The notes under the pieces were generated by a model. It saw only the letters and a program-made list of their open reading frames with translations. It did not search any database and was not told the DNA's origin. A stretch of 53,494 nt of DNA from Candidatus Sulfuritelmatomonas gaucii. Its GTDB lineage: Bacteria > Acidobacteriota > Terriglobia > Terriglobales > Acidobacteriaceae. Below are positions 1-8,884 of this stretch, piece after piece. The stretch spans positions 1-53,494 of the forward strand of contig OKRB01000107.1 in NCBI GenBank assembly GCA_900290245.1. Reading direction: 5' to 3'. Both the position numbers and the translations under genes were made by a program. The first letter of the stretch is position 1, and each line of letters begins with the position of its first letter.

Positions 1-80
1 TTATGCGGACACTTCACTTGCTAAAAACACCGGACATATTATTAGCTAACGACAACCGGCTATTCGGACGTTACTGGTTG
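1..80. repeat. possible insertion-sequence end (spaced CGGAC repeats)
   Basis: Three CGGAC-containing units begin near 6, 31 and 66; the first two also share a trailing TTGCTAA/TAGCTAA and lie 25 bases apart. Spaced, imperfect, same-direction repeats of this kind are typical of the ends of some transposons such as IS21-like elements. No transposase is visible because the element would lie to the left of the window. The rest of 80-284 shows no gene that I can support. This is a weak call based on pattern alone. Confidence 0.2.
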
Positions 81-285
81 ATTAAGATCCCCCACACGCG
101 TTCGGCGTGGATGAATTCGGAAAGAATGGACCAAACGACGTCCAAACCGAAACACCGGTCGAGGCGCGGTCGGAGGATCTTGTGCTAAATTGTGCTACTG
201 CTGCGGGCTTTATAGAGTTTCTGGAGATTTAGAAGATTGTAGAATCTGTAACTTACATGTTTTCAATCCGTCCGATTGTCGGTGC

Positions 286-310
286 CCCATCCTGGCTTTA
301 CTAGGGTGGG
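286..310. repeat. short intergenic palindrome
   Basis: CCCATCCT at 286-293 can pair with AGGGTGGG at 303-310, with one G-T wobble, around a 9-base loop. It resembles other short GC-rich hairpins between genes in this window, for example 46251-46303, and may serve as a transcription stop for the gene ending at 396 on the minus strand. Confidence 0.4.
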
Positions 311-384
311 ATATGGTGGCTCATCCTCCCGCCGTCTCTTTTTCGTCGCCAGATCCGATGAGCACGGTTCCCTGTTCCCTGCCT

Positions 385-413
385 CCAGCTAGCAGCTAGA
401 AGCTAGTAGCTGG
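385..413. repeat. interspersed AGCTAG-type repeat with inverted ends
   Basis: The block starts with CCAGCTA (385-391), ends with TAGCTGG (407-413) and has further AGCTAG words between. A related simple repeat occurs at 32742-32762. It overlaps the last codons of the esterase gene ending at 396. Confidence 0.4.
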
Positions 414-1448
414 AAGCTTGCTCCCTCGCTCCGAAAGATACCGCCCCAGCGGATCACCAGGCAGATCGCGCAGCCCCGCCACCACCGATTCGGCGTTGAT
501 CACCGCTCCTGCCCAGTTGGTATGCGTGTGCGGGTCGCCAAAAACGCCATCCACAGCGTCAGGCCCCATGGCGTCGTAGCGGCGGGCGATGATTTCATTC
601 AGGTCCACGAACCCCACATGCTCCTGTTCCGCGACCTGCTGCGCCCAGCCGCGATAGGTATCGGTGTTGCGGCGAATGTGGCCGTCAACCCAGATTTTGC
701 GCGGAACCAGCGAGCAGATAATCGGCGTGGCGCCCTTTGCTCTTACATCGGCGATGTACTTGCGTAGGTACCAGCCGTAGGTGTGCACCGTTTCCATCTT
801 GCCGGTGCGCGGATCCGTGATGTCGTATGTCTCCTCGCCGATGCCTGGCAGGCTGCCCCTCACGTTCGGCCCGCGAGGCGGCATCCCCGCAGGCGGCGCC
901 GGCGGCGTTGCTCCGGGCGGCAGGCCCTGATCGGGCACCGGCGCCGTGCCCGGCAAGTGGATCCCGCCGTCGTTGTGGCCCCATTGGATCAGAACGAAGT
1001 CGCCCGGCTTGATGATCTCCAGCGCCAGATCCCAGTGCCCTTCTGAAATGTAGCTGTGGCTTGAGAGCCCGCCGATCGCGCGATTGACCACGTTGATCTT
1101 CGCGGGGTCGAAGAGGTCGGCCAGCGGCGCGCCCCAGCCCCACTGGTTCTGATCGCCCCGGCCATGGCCGTTGCGCACCGTCGAATCCCCGATAAGGATC
1201 AGCGACGGCAGCGCCGGATTTGCGGGCGGCATCAGCCCGAGGTCCTTCTCGCGCGCACGTGCGTCAGGCTCCGGCCGCGGCACGGCCTGAGTAGTTGCGG
1301 GAACCGCGGGCGCTGCCGATGGAGTAGCAGCGTCAGAAGCAGCGTTGGGCTTCGGCGTCTCCTGCGCGGCGGCCGCGAAAGATGCAAGCAGGCAGATAAA
1401 AGCAGCCTCGAAGAGGGCGAGATGAAGTGTGTGTGAGGGTTTCGGCAT
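396..1448 (-). CDS. secreted SGNH/GDSL hydrolase, rhamnogalacturonan acetylesterase-like
   Basis: Protein of 350 residues. Residues 1-29 form a signal peptide, followed by a long Ala/Pro-rich linker to about residue 75. The SGNH blocks are visible: IGDST with nucleophile Ser89, the block II Gly in NRAIGGLSS, GHND at 157-160, and a C-terminal Asp/His pair in GDPHTHTN (Asp305 with His307 or His309). The family removes acetyl groups from rhamnogalacturonan I, which opens pectin to hydrolases and lyases; the signal peptide places it in the periplasm or outside the cell. The ATG at 1448 follows GGAG closely. A Pro/Gly-rich insert after GHND (about 165-200) is longer than usual. The exact substrate is inferred from the family and from the pectin genes elsewhere in the window. 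Confidence 0.85.
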   Translation of the reverse strand: MPKPSHTLHLALFEAAFICLLASFAAAAQETPKPNAASDAATPSAAPAVPATTQAVPRPEPDARAREKDLGLMPPANPALPSLILIGDSTVRNGHGRGDQNQWGWGAPLADLFDPAKINVVNRAIGGLSSHSYISEGHWDLALEIIKPGDFVLIQWGHNDGGIHLPGTAPVPDQGLPPGATPPAPPAGMPPRGPNVRGSLPGIGEETYDITDPRTGKMETVHTYGWYLRKYIADVRAKGATPIICSLVPRKIWVDGHIRRNTDTYRGWAQQVAEQEHVGFVDLNEIIARRYDAMGPDAVDGVFGDPHTHTNWAGAVINAESVVAGLRDLPGDPLGRYLSERGSKLPATSF

Positions 1449-1640
1449 AGGCTCCGGCTTGGCTGGTTCTCGCTGGGATCGGCGAAGCTAGGTTCCAAGA
1501 AAAATCTACCGGAACGAAGTGGCGCAGGGAGCAAAATCGCGCAAAAATGCGTCAAAACAAGGCTCAAAACCGCGTTTTAGAGTACAAAAAATTGCATTTA
1601 ATTGCTCTTTCGCGAAATTACATGGTCAGCTTTGCTCCAA

Positions 1641-1795
1641 TTCGCAACCTCAGGTGGTTACAAATCGCTCAAAACGGAACCTGGAGAGGTCATTGCGTCG
1701 TAAAAATGCAACCTCTGGTGGTTACATTTTGATGCAATTCGTAACCACTTAAGCGAACATTTGGCGGGGTCAACGCACCACTCGAACGAACATTT
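1641..1795. promoter_or_regulatory. repeat-rich intergenic region upstream of the deoxyhypusine-synthase-like gene
   Basis: The gap from 1449 to 1904 has no gene. It holds a 19-base direct repeat GCAACCTCWGGTGGTTACA at 1644-1662 and 1708-1726 (18 of 19 identical), an inverted copy of its core, GTAACCAC, at 1741-1748, and CGAACATTT twice at 1754-1762 and 1787-1795. Repeats spaced 64 and 33 bases apart before a start codon could be operators. No regulator is identified. Confidence 0.35.
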
Positions 1796-1904
1796 CCCCT
1801 GATTTGACGGGGAGTTACGCACCCCATCAGGAACCCGCCCCTGCAATTCACAAGACCTCCAATTCGCTGTGTTAGGTTTTAGATTTGGAGCGAGGAAAGC
1901 GCGT

Positions 1905-2876
1905 ATGCCACCCATTACTGAATTCATCAAGCATCATTACCGTCATTTCAATGCCGCCGCCCTGGTCGACGCCGCCGAAGCCTTCAACAAGCTGCTCGCA
2001 AGTGGCGGCAAGATGTTTGTTACCATCGCCGGCGCAATGAGCACCGCCGAGCTTGGCCTGTCGCTCGCGGAGATGATTCGCCAGGACAAAATTCACGGCA
2101 TTTGTTGCACCGGCGCCAATCTTGAAGAAGATGTCTTCAATCTTGTAGCGCACAACTTCTATGAACGCGTCCCTCACTACCGCGACCTGACACCCTCCGA
2201 TGAAGCCGCGCTCCTAAAGCGCCACATGAACCGCGTCACCGATACGTGTATCCCGGAAGAAGAAGCAATGCGCCGCATTGAACGCGCAGTGCTCGAAGAG
2301 TGGATGAAGGCCGACAAAGCCGGCGAGCGTTATTTTCCGCACCAGTTCATGTACAAGATTCTGCTCTCAGGCAAGCTCGAACGGAGCTACCAGATCGATC
2401 CCAAAGATAGCTGGCTGCTGGCGGCTGCAAAGAAAAATCTCCCCATGTTTGTGCCCGGATGGGAGGACGCGACGCTCGGAAACATGTACGCAGGCCATTG
2501 CATCTCGGGCGATGTAAAAAAAGTCCACACCGTGCGCACCGGCATTGAGTACATGATGGAGCTCGCCGAGTGGTACACCGCGACCAGTGCGAAGACGCCG
2601 CTCGGGTTCTTCCAGATTGGCGGCGGCATCGCGGGCGACTTTCCCATTTGCGTGGTGCCCATGCTGCACCAGGACCTGCAACGGGAGCATGTGCCGCTGT
2701 GGGCGTACTTCTGCCAGATCTCCGACTCGACGACAAGCTACGGGTCCTATTCGGGCGCGGTGCCGAACGAGAAGATTACCTGGGGCAAGCTCGGCGAGAA
2801 AACACCGAAGTTTATTATCGAAAGCGACGCAAGCATTGTGGCGCCCCTCGTGTTCGCGTATGTGCTTGGGTGGTAG
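1905..2876 (+). CDS. deoxyhypusine synthase-like protein
   Basis: Protein of 323 residues matching the deoxyhypusine synthase family (PF01916) over its length. The family transfers the aminobutyl group of spermidine through a Lys-imine; the Lys-containing signature is present as TWGKL with Lys295, and the C-terminal SDASIVAPLVFA block also matches. Bacteria lack eIF5A, so the bacterial members probably make another polyamine product such as homospermidine; that substrate is inference. The ATG at 1905 is chosen because GAGG lies about 10 bases upstream; an in-frame GTG at 1869 lacks support. A strong terminator follows at 2965. Confidence 0.85.
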   Translation: MPPITEFIKHHYRHFNAAALVDAAEAFNKLLASGGKMFVTIAGAMSTAELGLSLAEMIRQDKIHGICCTGANLEEDVFNLVAHNFYERVPHYRDLTPSDEAALLKRHMNRVTDTCIPEEEAMRRIERAVLEEWMKADKAGERYFPHQFMYKILLSGKLERSYQIDPKDSWLLAAAKKNLPMFVPGWEDATLGNMYAGHCISGDVKKVHTVRTGIEYMMELAEWYTATSAKTPLGFFQIGGGIAGDFPICVVPMLHQDLQREHVPLWAYFCQISDSTTSYGSYSGAVPNEKITWGKLGEKTPKFIIESDASIVAPLVFAYVLGW

Positions 2877-2964
2877 TAAGACTGCTTTTAGCCGCTGGCG
2901 AGGGCCGGTTGCGAAGTGCTAGCGGGAGTTGGCCGTTGGCTAGCACGACTCGCAAATCCGAGTT

Positions 2965-3004
2965 GCAGATCGGGCGCTTGAGAATGGGCGCCCGATCTGC
3001 TTTT
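2965..3004 (+). terminator. rho-independent terminator after the deoxyhypusine-synthase-like gene
   Basis: A perfect 12-bp stem, GCAGATCGGGCG (2965-2976) with CGCCCGATCTGC (2989-3000), is followed by TTTT. A second hairpin, GTGCTAGC (2916-2923) with GCTAGCAC (2939-2946), lies just upstream. Together they fill most of the 2877-3214 gap, which has no gene. Confidence 0.85.
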
Positions 3005-3214
3005 GGGCGAGTGTCGCGGGCGGAAGAGGTTGTTTTTGACAAGGGCTGGCGGGGAACCTATGCTTTTGCGAGCAAACGTTTACTCTACAGGTCGGCGACG
3101 TGTGGCGCGCGCGACGGGGCTCAGAGGCTAAAGGCCAGTTGAGATTCCAAAAGAACGATTGCGCCGTGACTCAAGCTGAAACCTGACACAAGGTCCATGA
3201 GAAAGGACATTCGC

Positions 3215-4864
3215 ATGAAGAGCGTGTCGAGAAGGCAGTTTTTGAAGAAGGCTACACAGGCTGGCATGGCAGTGGCAGCAGGGGCGGCGGCCAACAGGTT
3301 CGCGATTGCGCAGGGGCGCACGACGACGCGCGTGGTGATCGACTCAGAGCGCCAGATTGCGACGATTGACCACAACCTCTTCGGCTCGTTTCTTGAGCAA
3401 CTGGGACGCGCGATCTACGAGGGCATCTACGAGCCGGGCTCGAAGTTCGCCGACTCCAATGGATTCCGCACGGACGTGATGAGAGAGATCCGCGACCTGG
3501 GCGTGCCGATCATTCGTTGGCCAGGTGGAAATTTTGTGTCGGGCTATCACTGGCTTGATGGCGTCGGACCGAAGAACAAGCGGCCCGCAGTCCTGGATAA
3601 GGCCTGGGACACGCTGGAGACCAACCAGTTTGGCACCGATGAGTTCATCACGTGGGCGCACACGGTAGGCACCGAGCCGCTGTTTGGACTCAACTTTGGC
3701 ACCGGCACAGCGGAAGATGCCGCGGCGCTGGTGGAGTACTGCAACGTGGCCAAAGGAACGAAGTGGAGCGAACTGCGGCGCACGAACGGATACGATCAAC
3801 CGCACAACGTGAAGTACTGGTGCGTGGGCAACGAGATGGACGGGCCGTGGCAGATCGGGCACATGCCGGCAAGCGAGTACGGGCTGAAGGCAACGGACGC
3901 GGCGCGGCAGATGCGCGCGATCGACCCGACGATCAAGCTGATCGCGTGCGGGTCGAGCGGGCCGTTCATGCCGACGTACATCGAGTGGGACCGCACGGTG
4001 CTGGAGGAGTGCTACGACCTCGTCGACGGTATCTCACTGCACCACTACTGGGGAAACACGGAGGAGACGGGGGGCAACAGCCAGGTCTACATGGCAATGA
4101 ACCTGGCCATGGATCGGCAGATTCAGGAGATTGCGGCAGTCTGCGACACCGTGCGCGCGCAGAAGCGCTCGGGCAAGGAATTGTTTCTTTCATTCGACGA
4201 GTGGAATGTTTGGTATCGCGCGCGGGGCGGCGACTTTGCGGATGGGCACGGTAAAGCGGCTCCGCATCTGCTTGAGGAGCCATACAACCTGGAAGACGCG
4301 TTGTTGGTCGGTGGGCTGGCCAATTCGCTCATCCGTCACTCGAACCGTGTGAAGGTGGCGTGCCTGGCGCAGCTGGTGAACGTGATTGCGCCCATTGCGA
4401 CGAATGACGACGGGATCCTGAGGCACACGATTTACTATCCGTACGCGTGGGCGCTGAAGTATGCGCGGGGACGCGCGCTGAGCATCGAGCCCGAGGGGCC
4501 GGGCTACGAAGTGGCCACACTTGGCGTTCCCATTGAGAGAGGCGGCTTGCCGTTGCCAGGATTCGGGCAAGTTGGCTACGTCGATGTCACGGCCACGCTG
4601 GATACGGAGGCCAAGACGACGACGCTCTTCCTGTTCAACCGCGATCTCGAAAGGCCGCAGGATGTGGAGATCGTGTGGCACGATCTGACGCCGACGGGTG
4701 TTCATACATTCATGACAATGACCGGCGCGGATCTAAAAGCAGGCAACACCTTTGCTGATCCGAAACGCGTGACACCGCAAACGCTGGAAAACCCGAAGGT
4801 GGGCGCGCGGATGACACTGCAACTGCCAGCTCGGTCCTATTCGGTGCTGTCGCTGGCCCTGTGA
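3215..4864 (+). CDS. GH51 alpha-L-arabinofuranosidase, Tat-exported
   Basis: Protein of 549 residues. It starts with a twin-arginine signal (SRRQFLKK at 5-12, then a hydrophobic Ala/Gly stretch to about 33), so it is probably exported folded. GH51 marks follow: RWPGGNF at 101-107, the acid/base Glu207 in GNEMDGP, and the nucleophile Glu329 in SFDEWNVWY. A beta-rich C-terminal domain ends the protein. The family removes terminal arabinose from arabinan, arabinoxylan and rhamnogalacturonan side chains. The ATG at 3215 is preferred over 3197 because AAGGA at 3203-3207 sits 7 bases before it. Confidence 0.92.
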   Translation: MKSVSRRQFLKKATQAGMAVAAGAAANRFAIAQGRTTTRVVIDSERQIATIDHNLFGSFLEQLGRAIYEGIYEPGSKFADSNGFRTDVMREIRDLGVPIIRWPGGNFVSGYHWLDGVGPKNKRPAVLDKAWDTLETNQFGTDEFITWAHTVGTEPLFGLNFGTGTAEDAAALVEYCNVAKGTKWSELRRTNGYDQPHNVKYWCVGNEMDGPWQIGHMPASEYGLKATDAARQMRAIDPTIKLIACGSSGPFMPTYIEWDRTVLEECYDLVDGISLHHYWGNTEETGGNSQVYMAMNLAMDRQIQEIAAVCDTVRAQKRSGKELFLSFDEWNVWYRARGGDFADGHGKAAPHLLEEPYNLEDALLVGGLANSLIRHSNRVKVACLAQLVNVIAPIATNDDGILRHTIYYPYAWALKYARGRALSIEPEGPGYEVATLGVPIERGGLPLPGFGQVGYVDVTATLDTEAKTTTLFLFNRDLERPQDVEIVWHDLTPTGVHTFMTMTGADLKAGNTFADPKRVTPQTLENPKVGARMTLQLPARSYSVLSLAL

Positions 4865-4912
4865 AAGAATAGACCGGAGCGTTAAGCAGGAAGCTGGGAT
4901 CAGAGAAACTGA

Positions 4913-5383
4913 ATGAGATTAAAGAAGCTACTGGCGGCGTGTGCGCTGCTGGCCGGAATTGCGTGCGGTGCAGCGCAGGCCGCGGCGCAGGAGGACCAGG
5001 GCTATTGGCGTGCGGCCAGTTCGAACGCGAACGCCATCACTGGCGACCTCGCGCTTGGCGGCTCGAAGCTGACCATCGACTACTTCACGTTTCCGCTGGC
5101 GTCGATCCGCAGATTGAAGCCGGTTGAGGTGAGCTCGGTGTTTGATGCGGACGTGAATGCGGGCATCGAGGGGATGCTTTACCGGCTGCAGGTGGCGCCA
5201 GACAAGCGATTCCTGCACAAGAACACCCTGTGTGGCGACGTGGAAACGCAGTGGATGGTGACCTATGTTACGGGGCGCACGCTGCAGGTGGCGTTCTTCT
5301 CGGGCGACGATCAGCCGGTGTTCACCTTCGACGCGATTCAGCACTCGTCTGCGGTGTGCGGGACGTTTACATATAGCCGGTAG
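4913..5383 (+). CDS. small secreted protein of unknown function
   Basis: Protein of 156 residues with a clear signal peptide (basic MRLKK, hydrophobic core, AQAAAQ cleavage region near 26). The mature part is about 130 residues with two cysteines (in NTLCGD and AVCGTF) that could form a disulfide, and alternating hydrophobic residues that suggest a beta fold. It lies 48 bases after the GH51 gene on the same strand and could be cotranscribed with it. I do not recognise the family. A short GGGATCAGAGAA repeat (4896-4907) sits just before the start. Confidence 0.75.
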   Translation: MRLKKLLAACALLAGIACGAAQAAAQEDQGYWRAASSNANAITGDLALGGSKLTIDYFTFPLASIRRLKPVEVSSVFDADVNAGIEGMLYRLQVAPDKRFLHKNTLCGDVETQWMVTYVTGRTLQVAFFSGDDQPVFTFDAIQHSSAVCGTFTYSR

Positions 5384-5475
5384 CCGGAGCAGTGGTCTCC
5401 CGGGCTGCATAAGGCAGACCACTTGAGAAGCGCGGCACGCTCTCGATCGCACCGACCAGCCAAAAATTCTCAGCT

Positions 5476-7074
5476 TCAGTTTTCTGGCAGCACCGCGAAC
5501 AGCCCGTCCATCTCCCGCCCACCGGCACCTTCAAACGCAGCCTGACCCAGTGCGGGCAATCCAATGTCCCACTTCGGCCCTTCGAGCTCGGGCATCGGTC
5601 TGGCCTTGAAGAGTTTCTTGCACTGGCGGGCAGTCCACCGGGCCCAGCGCTTTGACTTCTTGCGGCGCGCACTGTCGGTTGAGATTCCGGTCCCTGCATA
5701 CATCTGGCGGTAGAGCTTCGAGAGGAAGATGAATCCGAGCCGAGCGCGCAGAGTGGGTGTACAGGCCGAGCGCTTCCAGATGGCGCCCCAGGTGTAAAAC
5801 CTGTCCCAGACTTTTTGCGTGCGCTCGCGAATCTCGTCAGAGCTCATGGTGGGATGCGGGGTGAACATTTTGGGCCGGATCTCTGTAGGAATCATCCAGT
5901 ACCGGGTAATGGGCACGCCGCCGACCACAGCCGGATTTTGCGACTGTTCCTTTTCCCAGCGTCCGAAATCGACGGTACCCGGAAACGGCGTCATCATCAC
6001 GAATTGGGCGAAGGTAACGCCCGCCCTCAACGCCATTTCGACCGTGGCATCGAATGTCGCCGGCCGGTCAGTGGGAAGTCCAAAGATGAACGAGCCGAGG
6101 ACATGCACGCCGTGCGTCTTGAACATCTGCAGTCGCTGGGCCAGAGCATCGCCGGAACAGTTCCAGTCCTTGAAGACCGCTTTGAGGCCTTCCGGCGTGA
6201 CCGCCTCAACGCCGACGAGCGCGCCCTTGATATTGGCGCGATGCATCGCGTCGAGGAATTCGCCATCCTCACCCGCCTCCATGGTGATCTGAGTAAAGAA
6301 CACCATATCCTTTGGCAGTTTCGCGAGCTCTTCCATCAATTGGAAGCGGTCGGAGCGGAGGGTCGTGAGCTCTTCGAGCTTCGCGGCGTTGTTCTGTTCC
6401 CTGGCCTGGCGCAGATCGGTCAATGTGACGGGATAGAAGTTGTCATCGGCCAAGGCGATAAATCGGAAGCCGAGGCGCCGCAGCGCAACGATTTCGTCAA
6501 CCACCGCCTGAAACTTCCGTTGCCGTGGCTTTTGACCATCGGTGCGCCAGACGCTGCAAAAGGAGCAGTGCTTCGGGCATCCGCGCGTGGTTTGCACAGA
6601 GGCCCACATATACTTTTCAGGGGCCATGAGGTCCCAGCGGGCCGGGAGAAACTGGCTGCCTTCAATGCGGCCGCCCGCATAGATCCTTTCCGGCTGGCCC
6701 GCGAGGCAATCGCCGACCGCTTTTGCCCACACAATGTCCCCATCACCGGTGACTACCGAGTGTGCATCGCCATGTTCCAAAGCTTCTTCAGGAAACAGAG
6801 TGGCGTGAATGCCGCCGTAGATGACCCATGCGCCCCGGCCGCGCGCCATCCTGCCAACGGCATAGCCGCGCAGTGCATTGCCGGTATGCACACTGATGCC
6901 GACGATATCGCCGGGCTGGATGGTCTCGGGCACAATTTGCTCGAGAGATTCGTCGACCAGAATGGGGTCTCCGGCTGAGCGTGGCGTGGCGGCTGCAAGC
7001 ACAAAGAGCCAACGCGGCGTGATGACCGCGGTACCAAAGGAATTGTCGCTGGGATTGACCAGGTGGACGCGCAT
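5476..7074 (-). CDS. B12-binding-domain radical SAM protein
   Basis: Protein of 532 residues. Residues about 1-135 resemble the cobalamin-binding domain found before radical SAM domains (GISVHTG, YGGIHATLFPEEAL). The radical SAM cluster motif is CPKHCSFC (Cys166, Cys170, Cys173), followed by a TIM-barrel-like core with FGLPTDRPATFD. The C-terminal 130 residues resemble the DUF4070 tail of the family. Such proteins commonly methylate or rearrange unreactive carbons, including lipids such as hopanoids; the substrate here cannot be told. The ATG at 7074 has AAAGG 9 bases upstream; a TTG at 7083 is too close to that site. Confidence 0.8.
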   Translation of the reverse strand: MRVHLVNPSDNSFGTAVITPRWLFVLAAATPRSAGDPILVDESLEQIVPETIQPGDIVGISVHTGNALRGYAVGRMARGRGAWVIYGGIHATLFPEEALEHGDAHSVVTGDGDIVWAKAVGDCLAGQPERIYAGGRIEGSQFLPARWDLMAPEKYMWASVQTTRGCPKHCSFCSVWRTDGQKPRQRKFQAVVDEIVALRRLGFRFIALADDNFYPVTLTDLRQAREQNNAAKLEELTTLRSDRFQLMEELAKLPKDMVFFTQITMEAGEDGEFLDAMHRANIKGALVGVEAVTPEGLKAVFKDWNCSGDALAQRLQMFKTHGVHVLGSFIFGLPTDRPATFDATVEMALRAGVTFAQFVMMTPFPGTVDFGRWEKEQSQNPAVVGGVPITRYWMIPTEIRPKMFTPHPTMSSDEIRERTQKVWDRFYTWGAIWKRSACTPTLRARLGFIFLSKLYRQMYAGTGISTDSARRKKSKRWARWTARQCKKLFKARPMPELEGPKWDIGLPALGQAAFEGAGGREMDGLFAVLPEN

Positions 7075-7430
7075 GCGTACCAACCTTTCGCCGTGCTGTT
7101 GCGGTTGGCGTCACAGCAATTTTCGGGTTGCCGTAATGCGGGGGAGTAATGATCGGAAGCGGCACCTGAATGTGGAAGATGCCACGCAGCAGTTGCACCA
7201 CGGCAAATTGGCCCTGAATCGGCCGTGCGAGCGCGTATGTCGCCGGGTAAGTTGACCGGGAAGATCCGATACGCCGTTACTGGCGCCCAGAATCTCCCGA
7301 GGGGTTCGCTTCTCGGGAACGTTTTTCAATTTTACAGCCTTTTGGTGGGATTGCGCGCAGAATGTTGACCAATTTTCAGCTGAATGACCAAATCGTCATG
7401 GAAAAGAAAGAGGATAACTGCCGCAGGGCC
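7075..7430. other. non-coding gap upstream of the radical SAM gene
   Basis: I see no gene here. The only pattern is TGACCAA repeated at 7366-7372 and 7385-7391. The region presumably holds the promoter of the minus-strand radical SAM gene, but no convincing -35/-10 pair stands out. No flavin riboswitch is visible next to the RibBA-like gene. Confidence 0.5.
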
Positions 7431-8765
7431 TTATACGACGCGGGTGCACTCCTCCACCGGGATAGGAACCTGCTCGACGATTTCGAGGCCGAAACCTTCG
7501 AGTGCCGGAATATGCATCGGGGTATTTGAGAGCAGGCGAATGCGCTGAATCCCCAGATCCGACAGGATCTGGCCGCCAAGTCCGATGGCGCGGAGGATGC
7601 GGCCGGTGCGGGCCTGCGAGCCCTCGCGGGTCCGCAGTTCGTGGTGAAGAATAAGACGGCCGGTGTCAGCGAGTGCGGAGCTGCCGGGCGCGGCAGTTCC
7701 TTCCGGGCCGAATGCGGGCGCGGGCGTGCGCTCGATTTCGAATCCGCGCGAGGTGTTGTGCAGATAGACGATGACCCCGCAGCCCTCATCCGCGATCATG
7801 CGCATGGACTGTTCCAGAATCTCGCGGCAGCGGCAGTCGGCCAAAAAAATATCGCCGGCAGTGCAGCGCGTGTGCACGCGAACAAGAACCGGATGCGGGC
7901 AAGGCGGACGGGACTCGCCCGCTGATTCAACCCGGGAGCCGTCGGACAGGACGTCAGGCAGGGCATTGGCGGCGGGGCCCAGGTGAACGGCTGGGCAGTC
8001 GGGGCAGAGGTCGCCGCGGATGAGAGCAATGTGGCTTTCACCGCCCGTCACTTCGCTCTGGTAGGCGATCATGCGGAACTCGCCGTAGCGGGTTTGGATG
8101 CGGCTTTCGCCGGCGCGGACGATGTAGCGCTCGTGGCGCAGGCGGTAGCGGATGAGCTCGGCGACCGTCAGGATTTTCAGGCCGTGCTCCTGGCAGAAAG
8201 GAATGAGGTCGGGGATGCGGGCCATGGTGCCGTCGTCCTTCATGATTTCGCAGAGGACGGCGGCGGGGTTGAGGCCCGCAAGGCGCGCGAGATCGACCGA
8301 GGCCTCGGTTTGGCCGGCGCGGACGAGGACGCCGCCGCGGCGTGCGCGCAGTGGGAAGACGTGGCCGGGACGGGCGAGATCGGCAGCGGTGGAGCGGGGA
8401 TCGATGGCGGTGCGGATGGTGTGTGAGCGGTCGAACGCCGAGATGCCGGTGGTGACACCTTCGCGGGCCTCGATGGACTCAGTAAAGGCGGTGCCGAAGC
8501 GGGATGTGTTCTGCGCCGTCATGGGAAAGAGGCGCAGATAGTCGGCGCGCTCCTCGGTGAGAGTGAGGCACACAAGGCCGCGGCCGTAGCGTGCCATGAA
8601 GTTGATGGCTTCGGGGGTAACGTGCTCTGCAGCCAGGGTGAGGTCGCCCTCGTTTTCGCGGTCCTCGTCGTCGACCACGACGACCATGCGGCCGGCACGG
8701 ATGTCAGCGACGGCGCCGGGGACGTCGGTGAAGGGTGGGTCGAGGGTGCGTGAAGACTGGGGCAT
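7431..8765 (-). CDS. RibBA-like protein: DHBP synthase domain fused to a degenerate GTP cyclohydrolase II domain
   Basis: Protein of 444 residues. Residues 10-212 are a 3,4-dihydroxy-2-butanone-4-phosphate synthase domain with [10 protein letters not shown] (Arg36, Glu37, Asp41) and GHVFPLR (His135). The position equal to metal ligand His153 of E. coli RibB is Gln152 (AGQTEA). Residues about 240-440 are GTP cyclohydrolase II-like: the zinc cysteines remain (Cys301, Cys311, Cys313), but the spacing is one residue short, about 40 residues are inserted before them, RQEGRGIG reads HNTSRGFE, and the catalytic Asp-x-Arg region is replaced. The first domain may still work in riboflavin synthesis; the second probably does not open GTP. 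The layout recalls RibBX proteins of Proteobacteria. Confidence 0.8.
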   Translation of the reverse strand: MPQSSRTLDPPFTDVPGAVADIRAGRMVVVVDDEDRENEGDLTLAAEHVTPEAINFMARYGRGLVCLTLTEERADYLRLFPMTAQNTSRFGTAFTESIEAREGVTTGISAFDRSHTIRTAIDPRSTAADLARPGHVFPLRARRGGVLVRAGQTEASVDLARLAGLNPAAVLCEIMKDDGTMARIPDLIPFCQEHGLKILTVAELIRYRLRHERYIVRAGESRIQTRYGEFRMIAYQSEVTGGESHIALIRGDLCPDCPAVHLGPAANALPDVLSDGSRVESAGESRPPCPHPVLVRVHTRCTAGDIFLADCRCREILEQSMRMIADEGCGVIVYLHNTSRGFEIERTPAPAFGPEGTAAPGSSALADTGRLILHHELRTREGSQARTGRILRAIGLGGQILSDLGIQRIRLLSNTPMHIPALEGFGLEIVEQVPIPVEECTRVV

Positions 8766-8884
8766 GATGCCCCTTTATTCTCGCTTATCCAGAAAGCAAA
8801 TGCCAGAAGTAGGATGCGTGAGCGGTGAGCCAACTTCTGGTTCGCCAGTGATCCGCCCGCGACATAAGAACGCGATTAACGTAT

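Noticed and set aside
5413..5424. AAGGCAGACCACTT as a GntR operator
   Set aside because: One base is missing from the core, and it lies between two converging genes rather than before a start.
5815..6978. Open frame of about 387 codons opposite the radical SAM gene
   Set aside because: No motifs; the opposite strand carries the CxxxCxxC cluster site and B12-type domain.
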